This document shows, piece by piece, positions 54,535-64,000 of a DNA stretch of 64,000 nt. The DNA is from Adiantum capillus-veneris. Taxonomy: Eukaryota > Streptophyta > Polypodiopsida > Polypodiales > Pteridaceae. The position numbers and the translations under genes were made by a program. Position 1 is the stretch's first letter; every line of letters starts with the position of its first letter. Location: positions 70,005,176-70,069,175 of the forward strand of contig CM043969.1 of NCBI GenBank assembly GCA_014529385.2, given 5' to 3'. The notes beneath the pieces are model-generated. The model saw only the letters and a list, made by a program, of their open reading frames with translations, had not been told where the DNA came from and searched no databases.

Positions 54535-54546
54535 GCTTTGATGCCA
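54535..54546 (-). promoter_or_regulatory. Primer-binding site of copia C
   Basis: On the minus strand TGGCATCAAAGC, a variant of the tRNA-Met site. It would directly follow the LTR that now starts at 63450; G2 sits exactly between them. Confidence 0.78.
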
Positions 54547-54548
54547 AT

Positions 54549-54931
54549 TGTCATAATAACTAATATCTAATTCTCTTAAACGATTTTCTCATGTTAAACT
54601 GATCATTTAATATGGGGAAGTACCAGGGGAGAAAAAGCTAGAATATTGGTTAAGCTGGCAGACCGGCCACAATAGGTATCCAAAGGACGGAAAATAGGGT
54701 TCCAAAGAGGGGGCCATCTGCAAAAGAGAAATGTGCAACAATGGGCTTTAAAGACCCTAAGGTTCAGCCCATTAAGACTTCCAAAATGCTAAGGTTCCAA
54801 CATTCAAAGGTTGAGTCCAATGGTCAAGCTTAGGAAAGATTGGATGCTTTGTGTGTGTACAAAAAGTCTTCAATGATTCTACATTGGAGGGGCTGAGCCT
54901 TGCAAGTAGTGGATGAGAGAGAAACACACGT

Positions 54932-55017
<86 letters not shown>

Positions 55018-56212
55018 GCTCCCTTTACACAAAGGGAATGAGGGACACATGTCAGCTCCCTAGCCCAGATGCCCACAAGGTGCACTCAAATCCTATTGGA
55101 TAGCCATGGAGGTGGACCAATAAGAATTAGTCTAGAGTAAATCTAGGTTAATTCATTTAAAAACACTTAATAAAAGAACCAATAATAATTAAGCTCTCTA
55201 GAAGACTATTGGACAGTCTCCCAAGGGGTCCAATGAGCTTTCAGTAGCCCAATGGCTTGCCTGATTTCTATTGGCCAGGAGACAAAGGGGTCCAATGAGA
55301 GTTTAGTTGCATTAATTAATTAGCTAAATATCTCACAAAATGGGCAAGGGGAACACATGTCAGAATACTATCACTTATGCTCCTTAAATCCTATTGGCTA
55401 AGCCTGGTGGGGTCCAATGGGAAGCCAACAAGAGGAAATAGCATGAGGGGTCGACCAAGAGAGAGAGGGGGCTGAATTTCTCAAGGCATTATTCCACACA
55501 CACTCACACTAGCTCATGTGTGAAGTAAGAAGACTCTCTCTCTCTCCTTCTCAAGCTTTAATGGAAAGCTTATCACCTACTCCAAGCTTGTGAGAAGGGA
55601 GGCCTACACCAACAACTCTTGGCTTTGTGATGCAAATCCAACCAAGAGCCAAGATTTAATGCATGCTCATCTCGTCTACCATGATAATTACTAAGCTATG
55701 CTATGCTATGCTAATATGAGTGATTATGTGAGGAGACATACATCTTTCTCGTAGACTACTCCTTTCTCTCAATCTACTCTCATACCCCGCTAGCTCTCAC
55801 CAGCTTTGAAGGTGTGTGAGGCCTTGGGTCTGAGATCATGAGGGAATTAATGTTGTGTTTTAAAGTGTTTGATAGTGCTTGAAGCTCCCATCTTCATTGC
55901 ACTAGCTAGTTATTGAAGGAACACGAAGAAGTGTATTGTAAAATGTCTACCTTGATGGGGGAAACCTATAATACAAAGCCATTTGGAGGAGGGACCGGCT
56001 CCATATAAATCCGATCCTCAACTGTTGTCAATAGCTTAATTTATCTCTCTTTTGAAGTATTGTTCATGCCTATCTAACTAGGTGTTATGCTTTTTGTTGC
56101 TCTCTCCACCCAAGCACTCTTGCTATGCTCATTAGGAATCTATTGTAATGAAATGCTAACTATGTCTATGCTATTTTCTGCTACACACGTTACTAGGCCA
56201 TTAAATGTTATA
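54549..56212 (+). repeat. 5' LTR of G2
   Basis: 1664 bp, starting TGTCATAA and ending GTTATA (a change of the usual CA end). It contains a (CA)n microsatellite at about 54935-55016, a cluster of CCAAT/ATTGG pentamers at 54818-55425, and short CT tracts. No coding sequence is inside. Confidence 0.93.
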
Positions 56213-56213
56213 T

Positions 56214-56225
56214 TGGTATTAGAGC
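56214..56225 (+). promoter_or_regulatory. Primer-binding site of G2
   Basis: TGGTATTAGAGC, one base after the LTR, the initiator tRNA-Met type with one change. Confidence 0.9.
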
Positions 56226-56594
56226 ACAAGGTTTCTGTTTTCTTGCTCAAGAAGGGAGGTCCTCAAGCTAGCTATAAATGTTTGGTGTTATTAATTGCAA
56301 TTGGGTAAGTAGAATAGGGATTTTTCAGCCTTGCAGTGCGCCTGCCTTCGTGCACATCACGGGGCATCACCGTCGAGAGCTATGGTCTTAGTAGTGGAGT
56401 GCTATGGGGCATTGAGCTATTAGAAGCTTGACAGGAGCCGGTGCTGTTTTGGTGTTGAAAAACCCTCTCTTCTATTCCTTGCAATTGATGGTATTCGAGC
56501 CATGGGTACAGTAGCTTGAGGGCTTTTTCTAAAGGGGTAAAGAGGAGAAGAAACTAGGGCTTGAAATGCCAAAGTACACCTAAAAAAGTTTACA

Positions 56595-58196
56595 CCTAAA
56601 AGTTGTTAGAATGGTTGACCATAGTAAAGAGAGTGAAATTAATGTTGTAGCTTCGATTTTGCTAATGAGCAGGCTACTAATGATGCCCCTATGCTTGTTA
56701 ACTACCTTGTTTGTAGGCTTCAACAAGCCATGGGCAATCCATCCCTCCAAAGTGAAGTGCAACGGCAGCTTCGTGCTCATGGGATTCTTCAAACTCCCCA
56801 CCATAACGAGAGAGTACCTGGGAAGCCTCCTTGAGAGACTTCCAAAAGAGGCCTCTCTCCAATTTGGGAAGAAGAAGAGAATTCATACGAAGTGCTCAAA
56901 AATTTTCTTCTTTGATGACGCATCTCCTTCCAAAGGAGAACTCAAGAGTCCCCCACCAAAATAATGAGAAAGAAGTGAGTCTCCTGCCACCTCGATGGAG
57001 ATGGCTCCACGAAGACGGCAGGCAAAACACTCTCCATCACCTCCTAAACGGAGAAGACAATCGCACACTTCTCCACACCATAATTCAAAGAGGGATGACA
57101 AAAAGAAAGAGAAGAAAAAGGCCAGAAAGAGGTCACCCTCTTCTCCATCTTCTTCATCCTCTCCCTCTTATGAAGAAAGTGATGGTGTGGACAAAGAGAA
57201 CAAGGCAAGAAAAAGGCAAGAAAGAGGTCACCCTCTTCTCCATCTTCCTCAAATTCTTCATCTTCCGAAGAAAGCGATGGTGCAACATTTGAACCATAAA
57301 AAAGAAGAGGCCATAGGAAATCCTATGCCGCGTGGAAGAGATCATCCAAGCTCAAGAAGTTCAAAGAGGGTGGAAAGAGCATCTCTTTCCTTACCTACGA
57401 TGGCACCTTTGGTGCTACGGACAAAGTCTTGGCTTTCGTCCAACAATTTGATGCAGCGTTTGGAGATGAGGGCTTCACGGAGTCCTCTAAGCTACACCAT
57501 GTAGCTATGCACTTTCAAAAGTCCGCCAGGCAATGGTGGTCTAGCCTACGGGCCAACGGTGAAGCTCCATGAACATGAAAAGCTTTAAGAGCTTCCATCA
57601 TGAAGCAGTTTTTGGCCACCGATGCCAAAGACAAAGTACTCACCGAATGGCGAAGCTTGAAGCTCTCTCCCTACGAATCCATTCACAAATATGCAGACAA
57701 GTTTTGGGACTTACATTTCAAATTAACTGTCTTCAAAAAGATGGATTTTGGAGAGAAAAAACAACAATTTTGTGCAGGCTTAACTGAAGAAATGGCGGAG
57801 TATGTCAACTCCCAAAGGCCACGCACCATATCTGCGGTTATACACCATACTATGGTGGCTTCTTGAATCCATTTCCAAATAGGGGCTAAGAGAAATTCTA
57901 AGCCCACGAAAAACAAGGGTTCCAATGAGACTAAGGGGAAGGACAAAAGTCTCCTAAGGGCAATCCAATAACAACAAAGCTAAGGAGAAGGGAGTTTACA
58001 AAGGCAAAAATAAACTCTCTCCTGAACAACTTGAGCTTTATCGCAAGGATAACCGTTGTTTCAAGTGCGGTGAGCAAGGGATGCGTACTGCGCTTGTCCC
58101 CAAAAGAACACCCGCCATGAGCCTCCTAGAGCTACCTTGGCCGAAATCCAAGAAGAGGAAGCTCATCACAAATGATCTCCTCTATGCCATGCTTGG
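56595..58196 (+). pseudogene. Gag of G2, frame-shifted
   Basis: The N-terminal frames are basic and Ser-rich (56995: MAPRRRQAKHSPSPPKRRRQ and Lys-rich runs). In this part a unit containing CACCCTCTTCTCCATCTTC recurs at about 57134 and 57228. The capsid follows from about 57359: SISFLTYDGTFGATDKVLAF, HFQKSARQWWSSLRANGEAP, then after a break KVLTEWRSLKLSPYESIHKY (frame 57600-57866). A damaged zinc knuckle, RCFKCGEQG, lies near 58050-58080 with a lost base after it. Order and motifs are those of chromovirus gag. Confidence 0.85.
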
Positions 58197-58493
58197 GTGA
58201 AGGTAAGAGAACGCGATGCTTTTCTTCTCTTTGACCCTGGTTCTACTCACAATTTTATACCCAAAGATTTGGCCACCAAACTAGGCATCCAAGCCTATGA
58301 GATGGGAGATGTCCTACCCGCAGATGGTGCTTTCAAGGGGCAAGAAGCTTCAGTCACTCCCTTAATTGGTAAATTGAGGCTCCTTGTCCAAAGCTATGTG
58401 GACAAAGAGGACTTCTTTATCTCTCCTCTCAAGCATGAGGATGTAATCCTAGGGGCACCATGGTTTGATTGCATGGCTGCCAATGGTACATAG
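58197..58493 (+). pseudogene. Protease of G2
   Basis: The 98-residue frame has the active site FLLFDPGSTHNFI (D-P-G-S near residue 13) and LGAPWFDCMAANG at the end, the gypsy protease pattern. The Asp-Pro-Gly form is a known variation of Asp-Ser-Gly in this group. A TAG at 58491 separates it from RT. Confidence 0.85.
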
Positions 58494-58599
58494 ATGCTAA
58501 GGAGTTGGGTAACACCATACCCATTGTACATACGCAAGCTTTCAATAAGTCAATAAAGAGCTCTATTTCCGTGTACAGATTTTTGTTAAAGATTCCAAA

Positions 58600-59961
58600 A
58601 TGAACCTAATGCTTTAGCAAAAGAAAATATAAACAATCACAAGGAATAAGAGTTATCCAATTTTCTCAAGGGGTTCAAAGATGTTTTTATTGACAACATC
58701 CCTTGTGAACTACCTCCTAAACAAGGCAATGATGACCATGCAATTGAACTTCTTCCAGGAAGTTCACCGCCTAATAAAACTCCTTATAGAGTTTCTCAAG
58801 CTCAACAAGAGGAGATTATACGGCAAGTGCATGAGTTAGTTGAGAAGGGCATGGTTAGGCCTAGCTCATCTCCATTTTGTTCACCCGTGCTATTAGTGCA
58901 AAAGAAAGATGGAACATATCAAATGTGTGTCGACTATAGAGCACTAAATAGGATCACTATCAAAAAAAGGTTTCATAGTTGATCAAGACATTGTAAAGAC
59001 CGCATTTCACACTACGTTTGGTCGTTACGAATACATTGTCATGCCTTTTGGCTTGACCAATTCACCAGCCACATTCACCTGCTTGATGGAGAAGCAATTC
59101 AGGCCTCACCGAACATTTACTGAAGTGTTCTTTGATGATATTATCATCCACTCTAATTCACTAGACGAACACAAGCAACACCTCCAGGTAATATTTCAAG
59201 TTCTACGAGAGAATAAACTTTATATTAATCAAAAGGAAAGTGAATTTTTCTTACAAGAGATTCAATATTTAGGTCACATTATCTCTCAAGGTGGATTCCA
59301 AATGGATCCATCAAAGTTAGAAATAATAAAAGGATGGCCTAAACTAAGGAATCTTCATGAACTAAGCAGCTTTATAGGTATGTGTGCATACTATAGATGT
59401 TTCATAGAAAAGTTCTCACTAATAGCAGGACCATTACATGACCTAACAAAGAAAAATGTCAGGTATACATGGTCTACCAAGGAGAACAATGCTTTCAAAA
59501 AGCTTATCTCTCAACCTGTACTTACCCTGCCGGATCTCTCAAAGCCATTTGAGGTCCAATGTGACGGTTGTGGTAATTGCCTTGGAGCTGCTTTGCTCCA
59601 AGAAGGGCATGCCATAGCCTATGAAAGTCGAAGGCTCGACCCTGTTGAGCAATCTCTAGGCATATATGAAAAGGAACTCCTCACAGTTCTACATGCCTTA
59701 GACTCATGGAAGCACTATTTATTGGGGACTCATTTCATTCTGCGAATGGATCACCAAAGTCTTAAGTACTTCATGACGCAGACCAAGATTTCCGACAAAC
59801 AAATGAGGTGGACAAATTTCCTTTTGCAATTTCATTTTCATATTGCTCACATTGTTGGCAAGCATAATCAAGTAGCCGATGCACTCTCAAGACAGCCGAG
59901 AGTGAATGCGGTTTCCATAGCAACTCACAATGATCTATCTTCTATGATATTATGCTATTGA
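58600..59961 (+). pseudogene. Reverse transcriptase and RNase H of G2, motif A deleted
   Basis: RT starts with FKDVFIDNIPCELPPKQG, then RPSSSPFCSPVLLVQKKDGT and CVDYRALNRITIKK. At about 58972 the sequence jumps to VDQDIVKTAFHTTFGRYEYI. The 30 or so residues between, which hold motif A with the first catalytic Asp, are gone. From 59041 the frame runs 306 residues: FGLTNSPATF, the FFDDIIIHS catalytic box, then RNase H (FEVQCDGCGNCLGAALLQEG, YEKELLTVLHALDSWKHYL, VADALSRQPRV). RT must be inactive; RNase H looks whole. Confidence 0.9.
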
Positions 59962-60177
59962 TCCCGATTTTAGAGATGTGATTTCAACCCTTGCACTAGG
60001 GAAGAAAGAGGAACCATTTACTTTACAAGATGGTTATCTTCTCTATGGCAATAGACTATGCGTTACTAACTCACTACGTGAGAAAGTAATGTATGAATCT
60101 CATGCTCCTCCTTATGCAGACATAGAGGGATTTGATCTACCCTAAAAGGGATTGAAACATATTTCTATTAGCCTACC

Positions 60178-61239
60178 ATGAAAGCAAACATACAAGAGTA
60201 TGTTTCTAAATGTGTGGTATGCCAAAAGACGAAGTTTGATGGAGGGAAGCAACCTAGATTGCTTCAACCTTTGCCAATCCCTAATTCACCATGGGAGAGC
60301 ATATCCATAGATTTTATCTTTGGATTGCCTAAGTCTATCCATGGGAATACGGGAATATGGACGACAGTAGACATGTTCAACAAACAAGCTCATTTTATAC
60401 CTCTCAAAAAGACTATCAAAGCCCATCAAATGGCAACCCTCTTCATATCACAAATCTTCAAGTACCATGGCTTGCCAATGTCCATAGTGTCTGATAGAAA
60501 TCCTAGAATGACCAGTAACTTCTGGAAGGGTCTCTTTGAGAATTTAGGGACAAGGCTGAACTTCTCTTCGGCCTATCACCCGCAAACGGATGGCCAAAGT
60601 GAAATAGCTAACCTAACAAATCTTGATCTACTAAAAGACTATGTAACGGAAGTAGATCAAAGGTCCCAATGGGAGAAGTACTTACCCTTAGTGGAGTATG
60701 CCTACAATAACACTGTACATACTTCCACGGGAAAAGCACCTTTCGAGGTAATTGAGGGAAGATCAAACAGTCCCCTACTACTTAAGGTATACGGAAAGAT
60801 CTTCGCTGCAGATAGTATAGCCGAGACGTACAAGAATCTTTCCAAAAGATTAAGGATGCTATCTCTACCTCATAGCAAAGGCAAAAGGCTACTGCTGATC
60901 GATAAGCACAAAAGAGCCCAAGCCTTTAAAGAAAATGATTGGGTCTTACTTAAATTTTCCAAGGCTCGATTAAGGCACACGACGGACAAGAATCCTATTG
61001 GACACCAAAAGTACTATGCTAAGTTAGAAAAAAGGTACTATGGTCCCTTCCAGATTCTTAGACCAATCAATGAGATGGACTATCAACTCAAGTTGCCCAG
61101 CCATTGGCTCATACACAATGCTTTTTATGTGAGCCTACTAAAGCCTTACAAAGGAGAGCCACCTCAAGAACCAACTATTGAAGACCCACCGGAGATCGGG
61201 GACCAAGAAGAGGTGCTACAGCTTGAGTCCATTCTCTGA
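60178..61239 (+). CDS. Integrase of G2
   Basis: A 353-residue open frame. Only the end of the zinc domain is left at the start (CVVCQKTK); the upstream H-x3-H half is decayed around 60075-60170. The catalytic core has Asp in SIDFIFGLPKS near residue 42, Asp in VSDRNPRM, and Glu in DGQSEIANL. The C-terminal GPF/Y domain reads RYYGPFQILRPINEMDYQLK, then HNAFYVSLLKPYKGEPP. The frame ends at a TGA that probably replaced CGA, just before a chromodomain-like tail. Confidence 0.9.
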   Translation: MKANIQEYVSKCVVCQKTKFDGGKQPRLLQPLPIPNSPWESISIDFIFGLPKSIHGNTGIWTTVDMFNKQAHFIPLKKTIKAHQMATLFISQIFKYHGLPMSIVSDRNPRMTSNFWKGLFENLGTRLNFSSAYHPQTDGQSEIANLTNLDLLKDYVTEVDQRSQWEKYLPLVEYAYNNTVHTSTGKAPFEVIEGRSNSPLLLKVYGKIFAADSIAETYKNLSKRLRMLSLPHSKGKRLLLIDKHKRAQAFKENDWVLLKFSKARLRHTTDKNPIGHQKYYAKLEKRYYGPFQILRPINEMDYQLKLPSHWLIHNAFYVSLLKPYKGEPPQEPTIEDPPEIGDQEEVLQLESIL

Positions 61240-61395
61240 CATGAAGACAAGGTATTAAGAGGTGGTAAGACTATCCGATGATATCTTATTAAATTTAAGA
61301 ATTATCCTTTTGAAGATGCTAGATGGATGCAAGGCATACAATTAAAGGATAACCTAAACTTTGCCAATGCTTACAATGCTTCCAGGCTAGAGTAA
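61240..61395 (+). pseudogene. Chromodomain-like tail of G2
   Basis: In the same frame as the integrase, beyond a TGA at 61237: HEDKVLRGGKTIR, another TGA, then YLIKFKNYPFEDARWMQG, matching the chromodomain pattern (Y-L-I-K-F/W-K-N-Y-P, then E-x-x-x-W). Both stops could come from CGA to TGA. This places G2 among chromoviruses. Confidence 0.82.
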
Positions 61396-61749
61396 GCAAA
61401 TGTATAAATGTTTAAAATGAACAATTTTTTTGTCTTATAAGACTCTCTTTTTCTTTATCGTGCACAAAAATGAAGTAGTATGCATGCTTAAAATCAAGCT
61501 TGCGGAGACGAAGTCTCCCAAACACCAAGTAGAGCTTGTCACTCTACTATGGAAGATTGATAGGACTAATGTGCAGACATGCTTGCGGAAGCTTAGGCTC
61601 TCAAGCGCCAAATGGACTAGTCATCCATTTTGGAACGATGTCATAGGGTAAGATAGGGATCCTCTACCCGCTAGAAAAAGGACTAATGAATAGGCTTTAT
61701 CTTCTCAACCCCATAGTCGAGGACGACTATGATTTCAAGAGAGAGGTAG
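61396..61749 (+). other. 3' untranslated part and polypurine tract of G2
   Basis: About 350 bases without a gene, ending CAAGAGAGAGGTAG directly before the 3' LTR, which serves as the polypurine tract. Confidence 0.75.
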
Positions 61750-62127
61750 TGTCATAAAAACTAATATCTAATTCTCCTAAATGATTTTCTCATGTTAAAC
61801 TGATCATTTAATATGGGAAAGTACCGGGGGAGAAAAGCTAGAATAATGGTTAAGCTGGTAGACCGGCCACAGTAGGGATCCAAAGAAGGGAAAATAGGGA
61901 TCCAAAGGGGGGGCCATCTGCAAAAGAGCAATGTGCAACGGGCTTTAAAGACCCTAAGGTTCATCCCATTAAGACTTCCAAAATGCTAAGGTTCCAAAAT
62001 TCAAAGGTTGAGTCCAGTGGTCAAGCTTAGGAAAATTGGATGCTTTGTGTGTGTACAAAAAGTCTTCAATGATTCTACATTGGAGGGGCTGAGCCTTGCA
62101 AGTAGGGGATGAGAGAGAAACACACGT

Positions 62128-62207
<80 letters not shown>

Positions 62208-63444
62208 TCACAAGCTCCCTTTACACAAAGAGAACGAGGGACACATGTCAGCTCCCTAGCACAGATGCTATTGGAATCCTATTGGATAGCCATGGAGGTG
62301 CACTCAAATCCTATTGGATAGCCATGGAGGTGGATCAATGAGAATTAGGCTAGAGTAAATCTAGTTTAATTCATGTAAAAGCACTTAATAAAAGAACCAA
62401 TAAGAATTAATCTCTCTAGAAGACTATTGGACACTCTCCCAAGAGGTCCAATGAGCATTCAACAACCCAATGGCTTGCCTGATTCCTATTGGCTAGGAGA
62501 CAAAGGGGTCCAATGAGAGTTTAGTTGCATTATTTAATTAGCTAAATATCTCACAAAAGAGGAAAGGGGGACACATGTCAGAAGACTATCACTTATGCTC
62601 CTTAAATCCTATTGGCTAAGCCTGGAGGGGTCCAATGGGAAGCCAGCAAGAGGAAATAGCATAATGGGTCGACCAAGAGAGAGAGAGGGCTGAATTTCGC
62701 AAGTCATTATTCCACACACACTCACACTAGCTCATGTGTGAAGCAAGAAGACTCTCTCTCTCTCTCTCCTTCTCTCTCTCCTTCTCAAGCTTTAATGGAA
62801 AGCTTATTACCTACTCCAAGCTTGTGAAAAGGGAGGCCTACACCAACAACTCTTGGCTTTGTGATGCAAATTCAACCAAGAGACAAGCTTCAATGCATGC
62901 TCATATCCTCTACCATGCTAATTACTAAGCTATGCTATGCTAATACGAGTGATTATGTGAGGAGATGTACATCTTTCTCGTAAGACTACTCCTTCTTTCT
63001 CTCAATCTATTCTCATACCCTATTAGCTCTCACGATCTTCAAAAGTGTGTGAGGACTTGGGTCTGAGACCGTGCGGGAATCAATGTTGTGTTTTAAAGTG
63101 TTTGCTAGTGCTTGAAGCTCCCATCTTCATTGCACTAGCTAGTTATTGAAGGAACACGAAGAATTGTATTGTAAAATGTCTCAATTGATGGGGAAAACCT
63201 ATAATACGAAGCCTTTTGGAGGGGGGACTAGCTCCATATAAATCCGGTCCTCAACTGTTGTCAATAGCTTAATTTCTCTCTCTTTTGAAGTATTGCTCAT
63301 GCCTATCTAACTAGTTATGTTTTTTGTTGCTCTCTCCACCCAAGCACTCTTGCTATGCTCATTAGGAATCTATTCTAATGAAATACTCACTATGTCTATG
63401 CTATTTTCCGCTACACACAAGTTACTAGGCCATTAAATGTTACA
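61750..63444 (+). repeat. 3' LTR of G2
   Basis: 1695 bp, TGTCATAA to GTTACA, followed by CCAAT. The (CA)n tract lies at about 62129-62203. Near 62270-62335 a unit containing CCTATTGGATAGCCATGGAG is present twice, where the 5' LTR has it once. Confidence 0.93.
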
Positions 63445-63449
63445 CCAAT

Positions 63450-63677
63450 TGTTGGAATTAGAGTTGTAAAAAAACACACACATCTTACGGAAGAAGAAGG
63501 AAGCTCAAGGCACACAATAGAGAGTGTTTTACTTAGTGTGCAATGGAAAGATAGATAACCTTAGAACGATGGGTGTATATACAATGCACGAGGAAAAAAA
63601 CCTCCTAAAGAAGAAAAAAATACCACAACGGTTCTAAGTGTGTTCACACACATCACTACCACATGTATGTGGCAACA
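63450..63677 (-). repeat. 5' LTR of copia C
   Basis: 228 bp, the partner of 50062-50291. On the minus strand it runs TGTTGCCACATAC to CCAACA. It is cut off from its primer-binding site (54535-54546) by G2. Confidence 0.9.
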
Positions 63678-63743
63678 TGTAATTATCCCACGAACGCACA
63701 TTATATAGGGGATTTTGGATAGTGCACCCCCCAAGTAGTGCAA

Positions 63744-64000
63744 TCAGAATATATTGATGCTCTTATAGAAAAGGAAACATGGACTTTACATGATTTGCCT
63801 CCCAAAAAAAAGGCCATTGGTACAAATTGGGTGTACAAGGTGATATGTATGCCGGATGGCGAGATTGATCTCTATAAGGTTAGACTTGTTCCAAAATGTT
63901 ATACACAGCAAAAAGACATTGACTATGAAAAGACTTTTTCTCCCACTTGTTGTATGACTATTGTGCATCTTCTATGTGCATTGGTAGATCATTTTTGATG
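63744..64000 (+). pseudogene. Copia relic D, right part (RT)
   Basis: This continues the D frame after the nested elements: SEYIDALIEKETWTLHDLPP, KKAIGTNWVYKV, GEIDLYKVRL, CYTQQKDIDYEKTFSPT and LLCALVDHF at the window edge. It is the start of the copia RT, before motif A. The frame is open to the edge region, so the rest of D probably lies to the right. Confidence 0.9.

Larger units (their letters stand above)
54549..63444 (+). mobile_element. Ty3/gypsy chromovirus G2, nested in copia C
   Basis: 8896 bp with long LTRs (1664 and 1695 bp), flanked by a perfect 5-bp duplication CCAAT (54544-54548, 63445-63449). The order is gag, protease, RT, RNase H, integrase, chromodomain-like tail. Deletions and stops occur in gag, before RT and after integrase. 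RNase H and integrase remain long open frames. The LTRs are similar throughout but differ by many substitutions, microsatellite length and a small duplication in the 3' copy. Being inserted inside copia C, it is the youngest layer of the nest. Confidence 0.95.
50062..63677 (-). mobile_element. Ty1/copia element C, minus strand, split by gypsy G2
   Basis: The left LTR (50062-50291) and right LTR (63450-63677) belong together, reading TGTTACC or TGTTGCC to CCAACA on the minus strand. The outer flanks TGTGA (50057-50061) and TGTAA (63678-63682) look like a 5-bp duplication with one mismatch. Without G2 the element is about 4.7 kb. It lacks the RT catalytic region, and gag, protease and integrase are shifted and stopped. 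It inserted into the small DNA element inside copia D, a relative in the opposite orientation. Confidence 0.92.
49776..63735. mobile_element. Small terminal-inverted-repeat DNA element, interrupted by copia C
   Basis: The left end CTTGGGGGGGTGCACTAT (49776-49793, repeated at 49868-49885) is the reverse complement, but for one G, of the right end ATAGTGCACCCCCCAAG (63719-63735). Flanks read CAGTGCAA (49768-49775) and TAGTGCAA (63736-63743), an 8-bp target duplication with one mismatch. Joining the flanks restores copia D codons in frame (V-Q, then S-E-Y-I-D). Without copia C and the 92-bp duplication the element is about 250 bases, AT-rich and non-coding, so it is a miniature element. The 8-bp duplication fits the hAT group, which is inference. 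Confidence 0.85.

Noticed and set aside
54830-55103. Open frames coding Cys-Val or His-Thr repeats (also at 61969-62341)
   Set aside because: They are translations of the (CA)n/(GT)n microsatellite inside the G2 LTRs, not proteins.

Overview
The window reads as nuclear DNA from a large, repeat-rich land-plant genome. I see no intact cellular gene, no rRNA, no tRNA and no CRISPR. Almost everything recognisable is a transposable element, in layers of different age, set in AT-rich sequence with long (CT)n, (GA)n, (CA)n and C/G homopolymer tracts. Primer-binding sites of the plant initiator tRNA-Met type (TGGTATCAGAGC and variants), Ty1/copia and Ty3/gypsy chromovirus polyproteins, a hAT transposase and a LINE all fit a vascular plant. 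I cannot tell fern, lycophyte or gymnosperm from the sequence alone.

Layout from left to right. 1-6159: no gene, then a truncated copia element (5' LTR at 1417-1609, leader to about 3875) and a Ty3/gypsy scrap (4325-4671). 6160-11645: a complete but broken copia element (family A, copy A1) with 192-bp LTRs and a CATAT target duplication. 11700-12150: an array of the octamer AAGTGCTT and its reverse complement. 14143-15250 (minus): eroded gypsy gag. 16851-22530: a gypsy chromovirus (G1) with LTRs of about 150 bp and a GGGAC duplication. 23874-24890: a copia RT/gypsy integrase chimera duplicated in tandem. 24890-26950: a degenerate hAT transposase. 28765-32119: a short non-autonomous copia (family B, GAAGG duplication). 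33153-34600 and 39557-40995: two copies of one copia deletion derivative. 36690-37350 and 38990-39550: LINE pieces. 42832-48383 (minus): the second family A element (A2, TGCGG duplication), nearly intact.

From 48497 to the right edge the sequence is a nest at least four deep. A plus-strand copia relic (D) is split by a small inverted-repeat DNA element. That element is split by a minus-strand copia of D's own family (C). Copia C is split exactly at its LTR/primer-site junction by an 8.9-kb chromovirus (G2) with 1.7-kb LTRs. All four boundaries can be read from target duplications or terminal repeats.

None of the elements looks autonomous. A2 is the closest: three of its four in-frame stops are C-to-T changes at CHG or CG sites whose intact codons are still present in A1. 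The most unusual signal is a stem-loop around the polypurine tract at the 3' LTR boundary of copia families A and B. Its two outer pairs differ between the families in a compensating way.
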